Part shown: positions 16,118 through 24,949 of the stretch, piece by piece
Layout: each line of letters starts with the position of its first letter
Position numbering within the stretch: the first letter of the stretch is position 1
From: Thermodesulfobacteriota bacterium
GTDB lineage: Bacteria; Desulfobacterota; GWC2-55-46
DNA length: 64,000 nt
Assembly: GCA_030583865.1 (NCBI GenBank)
Contig: CP129479.1
Span: 2,132,819 to 2,196,818, forward strand
Reading direction: 5' to 3'
The notes under the pieces: model-generated
Seen by the model: only the letters and a program-made list of their open reading frames with translations
What the model was told of the DNA's origin: nothing
Database searches by the model: none
Position numbers and translations under genes: made by a program

Positions 16118-18178
16118 ATGTCTGTTGGCGGCAAAAAGGCGATATGGTTGACCCTGTTCCTGGCTACGACAGGCGTTCTATTGCCGGCTGCCGGACTCTG
16201 CGACGACCCGCGGGACCCGTATATATACAGGCTCCTGTACGGGAGCGTCCAGTTCGATTTCAAGCACCATACCTCTGAGGACGAGAACCGCACAAGGGAG
16301 AGCGATTCATTCAAGCAGACCTACAAGCTTGACACCCTGGGCAATATCTATTCGCGCTACCTTATGACGTACAACGCCGGGGTGCGGTTCGTAACGAGCG
16401 ACTCCACGTATTCCTATACCGCCGACCGCAAAAGGGACGCCTTGAATTACTATCTCAAGACCTCGTTCCTCCCGAAGTCGACGATGCCGCTGGACCTCTC
16501 GGTAAACCGGACCACGAACACGACCTCATTCTCCGGGACCGAGGCCGAAGACACCGTCACTAAATACACCCTCAGGTGGGCCTTGAAGCGGGACGACCTC
16601 CCCAAGACCCTTCTTACGGCCTCGCAGACCGAGTCCGACCACAACGGCGCCACCTCGACCGCCTCGCATTACAGGCTCGAGATGCAAAAGCAACTCGGGC
16701 GCACGCACAACAACTTCTATTACAACTACACGACCGGCGACAACTCGGATAGCATAACCGGCGTCAACTTCATAAACCGGACCATCCTATCAAGGGACAC
16801 GACACTTAGGTTCGGGTATGCGAGGAACCACAAGGACCCGCGTTTCGATAACGAATCCGAAGAGACCACCCAGGGTATAACCATCAACCTGAGGTCCAGG
16901 CCCGGACGGGAATTCAGCCAGTCCCACAACTACAGCTATTACCTGACCGAGAACGAAACGCAAGATATCCACGGGCAGTCATACAGCGGCGCGGTCAACT
17001 ATAGGTTTTCGAGCAACCTGAGCACGAACATGAGCCTCTATACCAGCGAGTCGGTAACCGAATCAGCGACATCGACGCTCGAAAGCTCAAGCATGGACCT
17101 GAACCTCGGCGCGAGCTATATACTCAGCCAGAACGTTTCGCTGGGGCAGACGGTCACTTATAATTATGACAAGTTCACAAACGGCAGGATCAGGGAAAGC
17201 ATCATTACCCAGACCTCGGTCACCTACGGTAAAGGCCTGGGTTGGGCGGACCTCTCCACCTCTTACGGGCTCGGCTACAGGGAAAACGCCCTGGACGAGG
17301 ACCGGCTGAATACGAGCACGGAGCTCACCGGCCTAGACCAGAACGTCTCCGCTACCCTCAGCAATATCGACCTGACCAGGTTCGTTCTATTCAACGCCTC
17401 AGCCAGCTACAATCTTTTTATCGACGGGTCCGAGACTCTCAGCGAAGGCCTCTCGTATTCACTGAGCGCATCGAGCCGGGAGTGGCTGAAATACGCTACT
17501 GTCACCACTAACTATTTTTATTTCACGAACACCTCGCAGATACTCATCGACACCAAGGACGAGGAACGCATCAACCTGAACGCAAACTCGAGCTATTTCA
17601 AATACCTGGACCTGAGCCTCTTTTATGAGACCGTCTCGAAAACCAATGAGTTCGTGGAGCTTGAAAACAGGGAGGAGGAGCAGTTCAAGTTTACCGCCAA
17701 TTCAACATATTTCAAGAACACCACCCTGAGCTTCTCTTACGACTTCTTCAAGGTCACCGACCCTGTGAACGGCACGTCAAAAACAACGAACACGAACTTC
17801 GGGGCCGGACACCTCCTCACGCACAGGAGGAGCCTCATGGGAGGCGACCTGGTCCTGCGCCTCGGGCTTACTCGTAGGAAGAACGATTACTACGTGGAAA
17901 GTGAAACGATAACGGCGCTGAACCTCTCCGCCGCATACAGGAGGCGCATATTAAGAAACTCGGAATGGAACGCGACCGCCGAAAGGTCGTCCACCTGGCG
18001 GAACGACGAGCTCATAGAGATAACCTCCATTACCAATGCCCTCAATACCGGCCTCAGGCATTGGAACTTCTTTCTCGAGCACCGTTTCCTGATACACGAG
18101 GAGGACCGGAACGAGAGGACTGAGAACACTTTCTACCTGAGGGCGTCAAGGGGCTTCTTCAGAATGCTGCCTTTTTAG
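16118..18178 (+). CDS. Large outer-membrane beta-barrel protein
   Basis: The 686-residue product has a signal peptide ending about GLCDD. A long series of alternating polar/aromatic strands follows, rich in Tyr, Asn, Ser and Thr, and the chain ends in Phe (RMLPF), the hallmark of BAM-inserted barrels. Length would allow roughly 28-34 strands. I do not recognise a named family. Beside periplasmic and extracellular cytochromes, a barrel of this size could be the sheath of a trans-outer-membrane electron conduit or an export pore for the cytochrome; that is inference. Confidence 0.75.
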   Translation: MSVGGKKAIWLTLFLATTGVLLPAAGLCDDPRDPYIYRLLYGSVQFDFKHHTSEDENRTRESDSFKQTYKLDTLGNIYSRYLMTYNAGVRFVTSDSTYSYTADRKRDALNYYLKTSFLPKSTMPLDLSVNRTTNTTSFSGTEAEDTVTKYTLRWALKRDDLPKTLLTASQTESDHNGATSTASHYRLEMQKQLGRTHNNFYYNYTTGDNSDSITGVNFINRTILSRDTTLRFGYARNHKDPRFDNESEETTQGITINLRSRPGREFSQSHNYSYYLTENETQDIHGQSYSGAVNYRFSSNLSTNMSLYTSESVTESATSTLESSSMDLNLGASYILSQNVSLGQTVTYNYDKFTNGRIRESIITQTSVTYGKGLGWADLSTSYGLGYRENALDEDRLNTSTELTGLDQNVSATLSNIDLTRFVLFNASASYNLFIDGSETLSEGLSYSLSASSREWLKYATVTTNYFYFTNTSQILIDTKDEERINLNANSSYFKYLDLSLFYETVSKTNEFVELENREEEQFKFTANSTYFKNTTLSFSYDFFKVTDPVNGTSKTTNTNFGAGHLLTHRRSLMGGDLVLRLGLTRRKNDYYVESETITALNLSAAYRRRILRNSEWNATAERSSTWRNDELIEITSITNALNTGLRHWNFFLEHRFLIHEEDRNERTENTFYLRASRGFFRMLPF

Positions 18179-18184
18179 CTTGAA

Positions 18185-18994
18185 ATGGACAGGACACGCG
18201 CGATAGCGGCATCGCTCGCGTCGGGCCTCCTGCTCGCCGCGGCGGTGGCCCTCTCCTTCGCCACCCACGCGAGAAACGCGGTGTGGTCGGACCAGCTCGC
18301 GATGTGGAGCGACGTCGTGGAAAAGTCGCCCATGAAGGCCAGGGCGCACCTGAACTACGCGATAGTGCTCGCAAGGCAGGGGCAGCTCGACAAGGCGCTG
18401 GATGAGAACATGAAGGCGGCCGCTCTAAGCCCCGGCCTTGCAAAGGCGCACTTCAACATAGGCGCCATATACCACCTTCGCGGTTGGGCCGACGAGGCCG
18501 TCGAAAAATACCGGCTTGCCCTGTCGCTGGACCCGCAGATAGCGCAGGCCCGCAACAACCTCGGATACGCGTATTACACGCAAGGACTTCTGGACGAGGC
18601 CATGGAGGAATACAGGCTCGCCATCGAGATAAAGCCCGCCAACACGAGCTCGCATATCAATATCGGGAAGATCCACGCGGACAGGGGGGAGCTTGAAAAG
18701 GCTCTGGAAGCGTACGGGAAGGCCCTGTCTTACGAGCCTGGGAACCTCGTGGCTGGCTTGGGGGCCGGGGCCGCCCTGATTGCCATTGATAGGCACGGGG
18801 AGGCGGAGTCCGCCCTCAGGGAGACCGTAAGGCTCAACCCGGGCTCAGCCGAGGCACATTACGCCCTTGGAGACGTCCTTATGAAATCCGGGAAGACGGA
18901 TGAGGCGAGGGCCGAGTTCCAGACCGCCCTGCGGCTGGACCCTTCGCATGAGAAAGCGGGGGAATCTCTCAAAGGCGCGTACCGCGCCCGTTAG
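18185..18994 (+). CDS. TPR protein with one N-terminal membrane anchor
   Basis: This 269-residue protein has one hydrophobic segment (about 6-27) and then about six tetratricopeptide repeats (ARAHLNYAIVLARQG, AKAHFNIGAIYHLRG, AQARNNLGYAYYTQG and so on). The stretch after the anchor (VWSDQLAMWSDVVEKSP) looks like the junction between the last membrane helix and the TPR arm of much longer TMTC-like membrane proteins. This gene may therefore be a shortened derivative. It starts six bases after the barrel gene and is probably the last gene of that operon. The stop overlaps the convergent HEAT gene stop. Confidence 0.8.
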   Translation: MDRTRAIAASLASGLLLAAAVALSFATHARNAVWSDQLAMWSDVVEKSPMKARAHLNYAIVLARQGQLDKALDENMKAAALSPGLAKAHFNIGAIYHLRGWADEAVEKYRLALSLDPQIAQARNNLGYAYYTQGLLDEAMEEYRLAIEIKPANTSSHINIGKIHADRGELEKALEAYGKALSYEPGNLVAGLGAGAALIAIDRHGEAESALRETVRLNPGSAEAHYALGDVLMKSGKTDEARAEFQTALRLDPSHEKAGESLKGAYRAR

Positions 18995-19788
18995 GGCCTT
19001 ATCTTCCGGAGTGCGCTCGTTGCCTCGGACCTTACCTGCTCGAAGGGGGAGTCAGCGAAGGCCTGTATGAACCCCTCGAAGCCCCTTGCCTTGTCCCTGA
19101 GCGACGCGACCACCTTCAGCAGCCCTATTATCGAGGCGCGGTCTTCCCTGTCTCCGGCGTTCGTAAGCGCCTCAAAGACCTTCTGCACGTCACCCGCGCC
19201 CAACTCCTCGGCGGAATCCGCCAGCGCCTCTGCCGCGACATCCAGCCCCTCAGGGCTCCCGGAGCCGAGGACCATTAGGAGAGCCTCCACACCCTTCCTG
19301 CCCGATTCAACCAGTGCCTGGGCCGACGAGGACCTGAGTTCCGGCTCCCTGTCCCCGATCACGTGGCGCTTGACTATGTCCAGCCCTTCGGGAAAACCCT
19401 GTATGAGCGCTACGGCCGAGGCTTTCCTCACATGGGGGGTATCGTGGTTCAGATTTTCCGTAAGGAGGTTCCTGGCCTCGAAGGACTTTATCCTGGCAAG
19501 CTCCTGGGCCGACAGAATGGAGACGTCCTCGTCCCTGTTCAAGAGCCCTGTGGCCATGATCTCGTAAAAGGCCTTGTTCCTTGCAAGCGCCACCATGTGC
19601 AGAATGGTCTTTGGGTAGACACCCTGGGGGGGCGCATCGACAAGGCTTAAAAGCTCTTCAGCCGTCCCGGAAGGGTCCTCTTTCGCCAGGTGGTTGAGGA
19701 GCATCGCCCCTTCCTCCCTGGTTACGGTCCCGGCCACCACCTTGAGGAACATGTTGTTAAGCTTTTCTTTTATCGAGCTCATCTGCAT
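18991..19788 (-). CDS. HEAT-repeat protein
   Basis: The 265-residue soluble protein is built of amphipathic helix pairs with HEAT spacing, for example HVRKASAVALIQGFPEGLDIVKRH and ELRSSSAQALVESGRKGVEALLMVL. There is no signal peptide and no catalytic motif. It would serve as a protein-binding scaffold. It is convergent with, and overlaps by a few bases, the end of the cytochrome cluster, and stands alone on the minus strand. Confidence 0.75.
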   Translation of the reverse strand: MQMSSIKEKLNNMFLKVVAGTVTREEGAMLLNHLAKEDPSGTAEELLSLVDAPPQGVYPKTILHMVALARNKAFYEIMATGLLNRDEDVSILSAQELARIKSFEARNLLTENLNHDTPHVRKASAVALIQGFPEGLDIVKRHVIGDREPELRSSSAQALVESGRKGVEALLMVLGSGSPEGLDVAAEALADSAEELGAGDVQKVFEALTNAGDREDRASIIGLLKVVASLRDKARGFEGFIQAFADSPFEQVRSEATSALRKIRP

Positions 19789-20200
19789 TAAATCCTCGAT
19801 TGGATTTGGCCCGTATAGCTTTCGCCCGGGCTGGACTCTTGCCTGTCAGCTGATGAGAAGAACGATTCCCCGGGTCTTATACCACAAAAACGGCCTGGGG
19901 AAAACAGGTTTAATGCGTTCCCGCCAGGCGGCTGGAACTTACCGCAGATACCGGTTCAACGGACCTGGAAGCTGCAGGGCCTGTTTTTTTATCGTAAACC
20001 ATGGAATCGAATCTCTTCAGTGACCGGGCGCACTAGCGCCCTGGAGGTGTGACTTAAACCCTTGATTTGAAGTCCTTTGTACTGATAAGCTTAGGTTGCG
20101 CAGGGTCCTTTCGCGGGGCCTTGTTACAAGCTTATTCTTTCCGGGCCGGGACTGGCAAGCCATCCAGGGCCGGCCGGAGCTGACCCCTAAAGGATTGCAG
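19789..20200. other. Intergenic region between divergent HEAT and cyclase-like genes
   Basis: No gene is supported. A small hairpin GGGCGC-ACTA-GCGCCC lies at about 20026-20041 without a T run. The region must hold promoters for both flanking genes, but no strong consensus box pair is evident. Confidence 0.4.
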
Positions 20201-22912
20201 ATGAGCGGCTATAACGGCAGGAGGCTTGAGCTTCTGAACCGGCTCGCCTCAAGGAATGTTGACTTTACCGGGGGCAGGCCCTGGACGATAGACCCCCGGG
20301 AACTGCGCTTCAAGCACGGCGAGACCATAACGGAACTCAAGCTCCCGTATCACATGGGGGGCGAGGACGAGGCCTGCGTTGAAGAGGCCGTCTTGGGGCT
20401 GGCCTCCAATCTCTGCAAGCGTTACGACCCCAAGATGGAAGGCGCGGACCCGGCCCCCATGCTCCTCCTTACGGGCCAGCTCAAGCCCAAGACCTTCAGG
20501 ACCGACCTCTTCATCTCCGGCTCGCTCGAAAAAGAGACCGCTTCCCTGGCGCTCGCCGGGGTGCCGTACGTAGACAGCGCCATACTCGCCAACTGGCTGG
20601 GCTCTGAGGGCCACGGCAGGAAGTTCGTAAAATGGGTCTACGGGTACTTTGAAAAGATGCTCAAAGAGGAAGCCCGCTCCGGAGGGGAGGAAAGGACCTC
20701 CTATATCGCGCTCCTGGCCCTCATAAATACGATAAGAAAAAAGAAGGAGAAGGCAAAAGGGCTCAGGATAAAAGGCATCCCTTACGAAAAAGCCGACCTC
20801 GCCACGGGCCTCGTGATGTTTCTTACGCTCAGCGGGGCGCTAAGCTCCTTTCTTGAAAGGCTCAGGGAATCGGAGGCCTCGTATTTAAACGACGATACCC
20901 GGCTCCTCCTCGTCTCGGCCCTTGCCCCAAAGTCATTTCTCTCCATACCCGACGCCCTCGTCTCCAGCGCGATAAACCCCTACGGGATAAACAAAGATAC
21001 TTTCGCAGCGCTCTCGAAGGTTGCTGCCGGTCTCGACGAGGCCCTCTCGATCGAAGACATGGTCAAGGCCACACTTAAGGCCGCCGGCAAGGACCCTGAA
21101 GTAAGCGAGGCCGTGCGCGCCCAGTCGTACATAAACGCCTTCCGGCGCGAATCGCTCGCCTTCCTTTCCGAATTCGACCAGCCCTCGGAAGCGCAATCGG
21201 CCCTCTTTGAGACATACAACGAGGACAGGCTCATAAGGAGCTTCCTCTCGGACCAGAAGCAGATCTCCGACCTCTGGGCAGGGCTCGAGGAGACAAGGAA
21301 AAGGTATGCGCTCGACCGGCAGAGGAACGATACGGTGCTGTCCTTCCAGAAGTTTATCGAGGGTTTCAGGAAATCGAGGTTCGGAAGCCTCCTTAAGCGC
21401 CCGAAGAGGCCCGGGGAAGACGCGGCCGGGGTCATAGAAGGCTATTACGCCTGCGTCTTCGACGACCTCGTTGAAAGTTTCACCGGGCCCATGAGGAACT
21501 GCCTCGCTGACAGGCGCGGGGAGCTCAAGCCGGGCCTCCTGGTCGAGGAATACGGGAGGGGACGCCTTTACCGTTTTTCGGTGGACGACAGGGCCGTCCT
21601 CAAGGGGCTCGCCCTCGAAGAGGAAGGCCAGCTCTTCATAGACATGAAGGACTTCTCGAGGAGGACCTTGAAGGTCAGGGAAATAGCCATGGCGGACTTC
21701 ATGCGGGAGCACTTCTACAAGCCCATACTGGACGCGGCCAGCAGGTACGGGACTGGAAGCGGGGTCGCCGCCGACGAGCGCGGCATAAGGCTTGCGAACC
21801 TCCCTGGGGACGCGGCGATATTTTCCGGCGGGGTATCATACCTCGTGGCCCTGGCCAGGGACATCCAGCAGATAATACGGAAGTACAGGGAAGAGCTCCT
21901 TAAAAAGCTCCCGCCAAAAAGGGAGGAAGAGCTCCTTGATGAGGTGCACAGGAGGTTCGCCGCGAGGAAAGACGACCTCAAGCGCAAAAGGGCCGAGATA
22001 AACGCGGCGCTTGCGAGGAACGAGGCAGGGGTGGAGGAAAGGCTCGCCTCCCTCGGGGAGGAGGAGCACAGGCTGGAGGCCACCTACAGGGAAGAACTTG
22101 AGACGGCCATAAAGGGCGAGCTCGAGGCAGGACTCTACATCGCCTACGGCGCAAAGGCCGAGACCCTCATAATCGAGACCAGGCAGGGCTTTTCCGACCC
22201 CGTGAGCGTCTCCATAGGCGGCAAGATAAACGAGGCCTCCAGGGGCACATTCAGGAACCCGCTCGTAAGGGCGAAGCTCGAGCGCTCGCTCGAAAACGAG
22301 AGGGCTAAACGCGGCCACAAGGGGCTGAAGTATCCCTTCAACGCCTACATAGACAGGGTCTGCTCGGTCAAGCTCCCGCCCGAGCTCGACAACGCCTTCG
22401 AGAAGCTCGTATACTCGAGGATGGCCGCGAACTCGAAGGCAATGGCGCAGGTGCTGGCGAACGAGTTCCTGAACGACGTAAACCGCATAATCTCCGGCGA
22501 GCCGTTCTCGAACCTCAAGGTCATCTCGCCGACAGCCGACATCTACAACAAGGGCGAAGTGCTGAGCCTCAATGCGCTCGAGGCTTATATCAAGGAAGGA
22601 AAGGGCTCGAAATGGTTCTTCAAAAAGCAGGTCAGGCCGGAGGACCTGCACCAATCCATAAGGGATGAGTTCTTCTTCCCGTTCGAGCCTCTCGACTTCT
22701 GGTTCAGCCACGAGCAGGTGAAAGGGGCGGATAAGGTCGAGGCCTTCTGCAAGATAGGAGAGGTCATCTTCAAGGGCTTCGAGGAAGCGACACCCATGCC
22801 CGTCTACGAGATAGTGAACTCGGAAGGGGACTTCTTCAAGGCCCTCTTGAAGCACCATTTCAGGGAATGGCGCGATGAGGCGCGAAAGGAAAGGACGGCT
22901 GAAGTGGTTTGA
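20201..22912 (+). CDS. Large protein with divergent class III nucleotidyl cyclase-like domain split by a coiled coil
   Basis: The 903-residue protein starts at an ATG following AAAGGA. Residues 1-470 are helical and unrecognised. From about 475, a class III cyclase-like outline appears. LFIDMKDFS gives a first metal Asp (D481) and NLPGDAAIFSG a second (D537). After an ~80-residue Lys/Glu-rich coiled coil (about 555-640), GLYIAYG (from G644) and IGGKINEASRG supply the Asn-x3-Arg pair (N677, R681). The Lys that contacts adenine appears replaced by Asn, and the purine-selecting Asp position by a small residue. Catalysis and specificity are therefore uncertain. The C-terminal 200 residues are also unassigned. 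Confidence 0.55.
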   Translation: MSGYNGRRLELLNRLASRNVDFTGGRPWTIDPRELRFKHGETITELKLPYHMGGEDEACVEEAVLGLASNLCKRYDPKMEGADPAPMLLLTGQLKPKTFRTDLFISGSLEKETASLALAGVPYVDSAILANWLGSEGHGRKFVKWVYGYFEKMLKEEARSGGEERTSYIALLALINTIRKKKEKAKGLRIKGIPYEKADLATGLVMFLTLSGALSSFLERLRESEASYLNDDTRLLLVSALAPKSFLSIPDALVSSAINPYGINKDTFAALSKVAAGLDEALSIEDMVKATLKAAGKDPEVSEAVRAQSYINAFRRESLAFLSEFDQPSEAQSALFETYNEDRLIRSFLSDQKQISDLWAGLEETRKRYALDRQRNDTVLSFQKFIEGFRKSRFGSLLKRPKRPGEDAAGVIEGYYACVFDDLVESFTGPMRNCLADRRGELKPGLLVEEYGRGRLYRFSVDDRAVLKGLALEEEGQLFIDMKDFSRRTLKVREIAMADFMREHFYKPILDAASRYGTGSGVAADERGIRLANLPGDAAIFSGGVSYLVALARDIQQIIRKYREELLKKLPPKREEELLDEVHRRFAARKDDLKRKRAEINAALARNEAGVEERLASLGEEEHRLEATYREELETAIKGELEAGLYIAYGAKAETLIIETRQGFSDPVSVSIGGKINEASRGTFRNPLVRAKLERSLENERAKRGHKGLKYPFNAYIDRVCSVKLPPELDNAFEKLVYSRMAANSKAMAQVLANEFLNDVNRIISGEPFSNLKVISPTADIYNKGEVLSLNALEAYIKEGKGSKWFFKKQVRPEDLHQSIRDEFFFPFEPLDFWFSHEQVKGADKVEAFCKIGEVIFKGFEEATPMPVYEIVNSEGDFFKALLKHHFREWRDEARKERTAEVV

Positions 22913-22916
22913 CGAA

Positions 22917-23777
22917 TCACGCCTTTTTAAGCGACTCGTTCATGCTTCCGGTCCTGTAGCCCTGCAGGTCGAGCGTGATATAATCGAAACCCGCTGATTT
23001 AAGCCCGAGGACGACCTTCTTCCTCAGGGCGTCGTCGAGGAAACGCCCGAGGTCCCCTTCCTCCACCTCTATTCTCACGGTCTCGCCGTGGTAGCGCACC
23101 CTGAACTGCCTGAAACCGAGAGACCTCAAGAGCTCCTCGCCGAGGGCGACCTTTTCAATGCGCTCCACGGTTATCCTGGTCCCGTACGGGAAGCGGGACG
23201 AAAGGCAGGCCTGGCTAGGCTTGTCCCAGGTCGGGAGGCCGAGATCTTTACTCAAAAGCCTTATTTCAGCCTTTGTCAGCCCGGCTTCATGAAGAGGGCT
23301 CCTCACGCCGAGCTCGGAAGCGGCGGTCCTCCCGGGCCTGTAATCGAGGGCGTCGTCGGCGTTCGATCCGTCGGCTACGTTTTTAAAGCCCAGCGACCCG
23401 GCCCTTTCCCGGCTTATGGCGAAAAGCTCGCTCTTGCAGTAATAACACCTTTTTTCGTCGTTCTCGGCGAAGTTCGGTATCTCGAGCTCGTTTGAGTCCA
23501 CTATGACGTGCCTTGCCCCGATAAGACCGGCGAGCGAGCATGCCTCCTTAAGCTCGCTTTCGGGATAGGTGGGGGACACCGCGGTAATGGCGGCGGCCTT
23601 CTCGCCGAGCGTATCCACGGCCGCCTTCAAAAGGAAGGTCGAATCGACCCCGCCTGAGAATGCAACGAGCACGGAATCCATGCCGAGGAGTATGCCCTTG
23701 AGCTTCGCGAGCTTGAGGAGAGCCGGCTCCCTCTCAGCGCCTCCCGACGGCTCGCCGGAAGCCGGGCCGCTCAGCAT
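22917..23777 (-). CDS. larE: LarE-type ATP-dependent sacrificial sulfur transferase
   Basis: This 286-residue PP-loop protein has the SGGVDSTFLLKAA signature, PTYPESEL and the Cys-rich KRCYYCKSELF segment. LarE proteins adenylate and sulfurate the pyridinium cofactor of nickel-pincer enzymes, giving up a cysteine sulfur. LarA, LarB and LarC are absent from the window. The start overlaps the end of the upstream thiouridylase-like gene by seven bases, so both sulfur-transfer PP-loop enzymes are coupled. Confidence 0.85.
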   Translation of the reverse strand: MLSGPASGEPSGGAEREPALLKLAKLKGILLGMDSVLVAFSGGVDSTFLLKAAVDTLGEKAAAITAVSPTYPESELKEACSLAGLIGARHVIVDSNELEIPNFAENDEKRCYYCKSELFAISRERAGSLGFKNVADGSNADDALDYRPGRTAASELGVRSPLHEAGLTKAEIRLLSKDLGLPTWDKPSQACLSSRFPYGTRITVERIEKVALGEELLRSLGFRQFRVRYHGETVRIEVEEGDLGRFLDDALRKKVVLGLKSAGFDYITLDLQGYRTGSMNESLKKA

Positions 23778-24784
23778 ACCCTCGTCTCCTCGATAACCGG
23801 CTCGGGGGCCGGGCCCTCCACCTCGAATTCCATCGACCAGTCGCCGCGCGTGGCCTTGAGGCCTCTCAGCCCTCCTGCCTTGTCGAGGGCGTATTTGAGG
23901 ATAAGGCTACCCGCGAACCGGAGCGCGTCTTCCCCGCCCTCGCCGGATAGGACCGCGACCGGGCCCGGGAACCCGCCCGGCTCTATGAGGGTGTCCCCTT
24001 CCTGGAGCATGTGGCGGAGCCTCGTATTGTCGGCCTCGTTCCTTCCGATTATTACCTTTGATTTCTTGTACCTGAAGTGCCTGCCGGTTTTAAGGAGCTC
24101 CAGGTCCCTCTTGGTGACGTCCGACTTGTTCCGGAGGAGGTCCCTCACCTTCTTCGAGAAGATCTTGTCCGTAAGGAGGCAGCCTCCGGAAGGGCACGGG
24201 TAATCGTTTATATCGAGGTCCTCGGCAAGGTCTATCTGCTTACGCCTCGACCTGCCGAGGACGTCGAGGAGCCTTTCCCTGTCGACCAGCCCCTCTTTTT
24301 CGGGTATCGTGGGCTCGAGCTGCTTGGCGCTCAAGGGCCGGAGGATAAGCCCTTCGAGCCCGCTCTCCCTCTCGATCACCCTCATGGCGTCCTTCCTCTG
24401 GCTCATGGGACGCTGGCCGAGCACCTCTCCGGTTATGATGAAAGACGCCCCAATCTCGCGCATGTACTCCCCCGCGCGCCTGAACATGTAGACCCTGCAG
24501 TCGACGCAGGGGTTCATGCCCTTGCCGTAGCCGTGCCTGGGGTTGCGGACGATCTCGATATAGTCCATGCCCTTGGCGAGCACCTTGATGGGGATGCCGA
24601 ACTCCTCGGCGACCCTCCTTGCCTCGCTCTTGCAGCCGCCCCCTCCACTGCCGCCGTGGTTGCAGGTGCAGAAACCTGAAGTGAAGTTGAGCGCGTATAC
24701 CTCTATGCCCTGGTCGAGCATGAGCTTTACAGCGAGCGTCGAGTCCAGGCCGCCTGAAAGAAGCGCCACTGCCTTTATAGCCAC
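23771..24784 (-). CDS. PP-loop tRNA thiouridylase-like protein with C-terminal NFACT-R-like domain
   Basis: The 337-residue protein starts at GTG. An N-terminal ATP-pyrophosphatase domain has SGGLDSTLAVKLML and paired cysteines (FCTCNHGG and GMNPCVDCR), as in MnmA/ThiI-like sulfur transferases. The C-terminal part (about 215-320: RHFRYKKSKVIIGRNEADN) resembles the RNA-binding domain of NFACT proteins. Together this suggests tRNA or other RNA thiolation. It is shorter than true MnmA and lacks parts of that catalytic core, so the exact nucleotide is unknown. Confidence 0.75.
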   Translation of the reverse strand: MAIKAVALLSGGLDSTLAVKLMLDQGIEVYALNFTSGFCTCNHGGSGGGGCKSEARRVAEEFGIPIKVLAKGMDYIEIVRNPRHGYGKGMNPCVDCRVYMFRRAGEYMREIGASFIITGEVLGQRPMSQRKDAMRVIERESGLEGLILRPLSAKQLEPTIPEKEGLVDRERLLDVLGRSRRKQIDLAEDLDINDYPCPSGGCLLTDKIFSKKVRDLLRNKSDVTKRDLELLKTGRHFRYKKSKVIIGRNEADNTRLRHMLQEGDTLIEPGGFPGPVAVLSGEGGEDALRFAGSLILKYALDKAGGLRGLKATRGDWSMEFEVEGPAPEPVIEETRVC

Positions 24785-24874
24785 TTTGCAAACTCCATGT
24801 TGGGATTATTGGGTCAAGTTGATATGCCGGGATTTCAAGCCTTTACAGGGAGTTCTCGCGAACACGATAAATCC

Positions 24875-24902
24875 TTGTATTTCCGCGAAATATAATTATA
24901 CT
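24875..24902 (+). promoter_or_regulatory. Sigma-70-like promoter for the AI-2E transporter operon
   Basis: TTGTAT at 24875-24880, a 16-base spacer and TATACT at 24897-24902 lie 47 bases before the start codon. A TATAAT also overlaps the spacer, so the exact -10 is uncertain. Confidence 0.45.
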
Positions 24903-24949
24903 GAGAAGGTGCGGGGAAATCAAAAAGATTCTCCTTCGCCTACTTAGCC

